20,176 bases of DNA. Origin: Sphaeroforma arctica JP610 (lineage: Eukaryota; Opisthokonta; Ichthyosporea; Ichthyophonida). The translations under genes and the position numbers were made by a program. Numbering within the stretch: the stretch's first letter is position 1; each line of letters opens with the position of its first letter. The notes under the pieces were generated by a model that saw only the letters and a list, made by a program, of their open reading frames with translations, did not search any database and had not been told where the DNA came from. The stretch spans positions 1 to 20,176 of the forward strand of contig NW_014040102.1 of the NCBI RefSeq assembly GCF_001186125.1, written 5' to 3'. Positions 20,019 to 20,176 of this stretch are shown piece by piece.

Positions 20019-20081
20019 ATGTGGTCTTCAACGGCTGAAGCAGCCTGCGCAGCCAATTATAAAAGTTGGGATATTTCAAAG
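20019..20081 (+). CDS. Possible 5' coding exon of a plus-strand gene (partial)
   Basis: ATG at 20019 opens 21 codons, MWSSTAEAACAANYKSWDIS plus K, ending exactly at a strong donor AAAG|GTGAGT in phase 0. The rest would lie beyond the window. CAG immediately before the ATG could also be an acceptor, making this an internal exon. The CCAATTATAAAA within it looks promoter-like, which is a competing reading. No family can be named from so short a piece. Confidence 0.35.
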
Positions 20082-20139
20082 GTGAGTATATTCAGATATG
20101 CACACGTCACTGAAGATGAAGTTCCACTTTGTTTCCCCA

Positions 20140-20176
20140 TTCACTATATATATATACACATGTACATATATATATA
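20140..20176. repeat. TA microsatellite at the right edge
   Basis: TATATATATACACATGTACATATATATATA closes the window, inside the putative first intron of the plus-strand gene; given here as a simple repeat. Confidence 0.85.

Overview
This is eukaryotic nuclear DNA: AT-rich, full of TA and CA microsatellites, with genes split by GT-AG introns. Two protein genes on the minus strand could be rebuilt exon by exon. The first encodes an RFX-type winged-helix transcription factor with a long Gln/Met/Ser/Asn-rich N-terminus. The second encodes a large membrane-anchored ectoenzyme that resembles the fungal exopolysaccharide deacetylase Agd3 (carbohydrate esterase family CE18 with a CBM87-like domain). 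RFX factors are known from animals, their unicellular relatives, fungi and amoebozoans. Gene structure, intron density and base composition fit a unicellular holozoan such as an ichthyosporean (Sphaeroforma-like). That placement is inference and was not tested by a search.

Layout. 1-722: TA microsatellite and likely 3' flank of the RFX gene. 723-3265: RFX gene, a large exon plus a small last exon that I infer. 3266-6199: non-coding DNA with a CAGTC-word low-complexity island and GC-rich hairpins (4140-4680). 5836-6054 holds an open, splice-ready segment that may be an alternative last exon of the next gene. 6261-16009: the Agd3-like gene, 14 exons and 13 introns; every splice phase matches, giving 885 residues. 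Its introns carry several minisatellites, and two exon-intron junctions are partly duplicated inside the neighbouring intron. About 16150-20018: intergenic, with a cryptically simple repeat island (16800-17760), a GC-rich palindromic core, a 673-bp element with 32-bp terminal inverted repeats (17763-18435), and a very AT-rich tract. 20019-20081: a possible first coding exon of a plus-strand gene that runs off the window.

The two main genes are co-oriented but about 3 kb apart, and nothing shows that they work together. The most notable object is the Agd3-like gene. In fungi this family trims acetyl groups from an amino-sugar exopolysaccharide. Here the predicted protein is a type II membrane protein with a Ser-rich stalk, a carbohydrate-binding-like domain, a NodB-like catalytic domain with recognisable metal and base residues, and a C-terminal domain, consistent with an enzyme acting on surface polysaccharide or cell wall.
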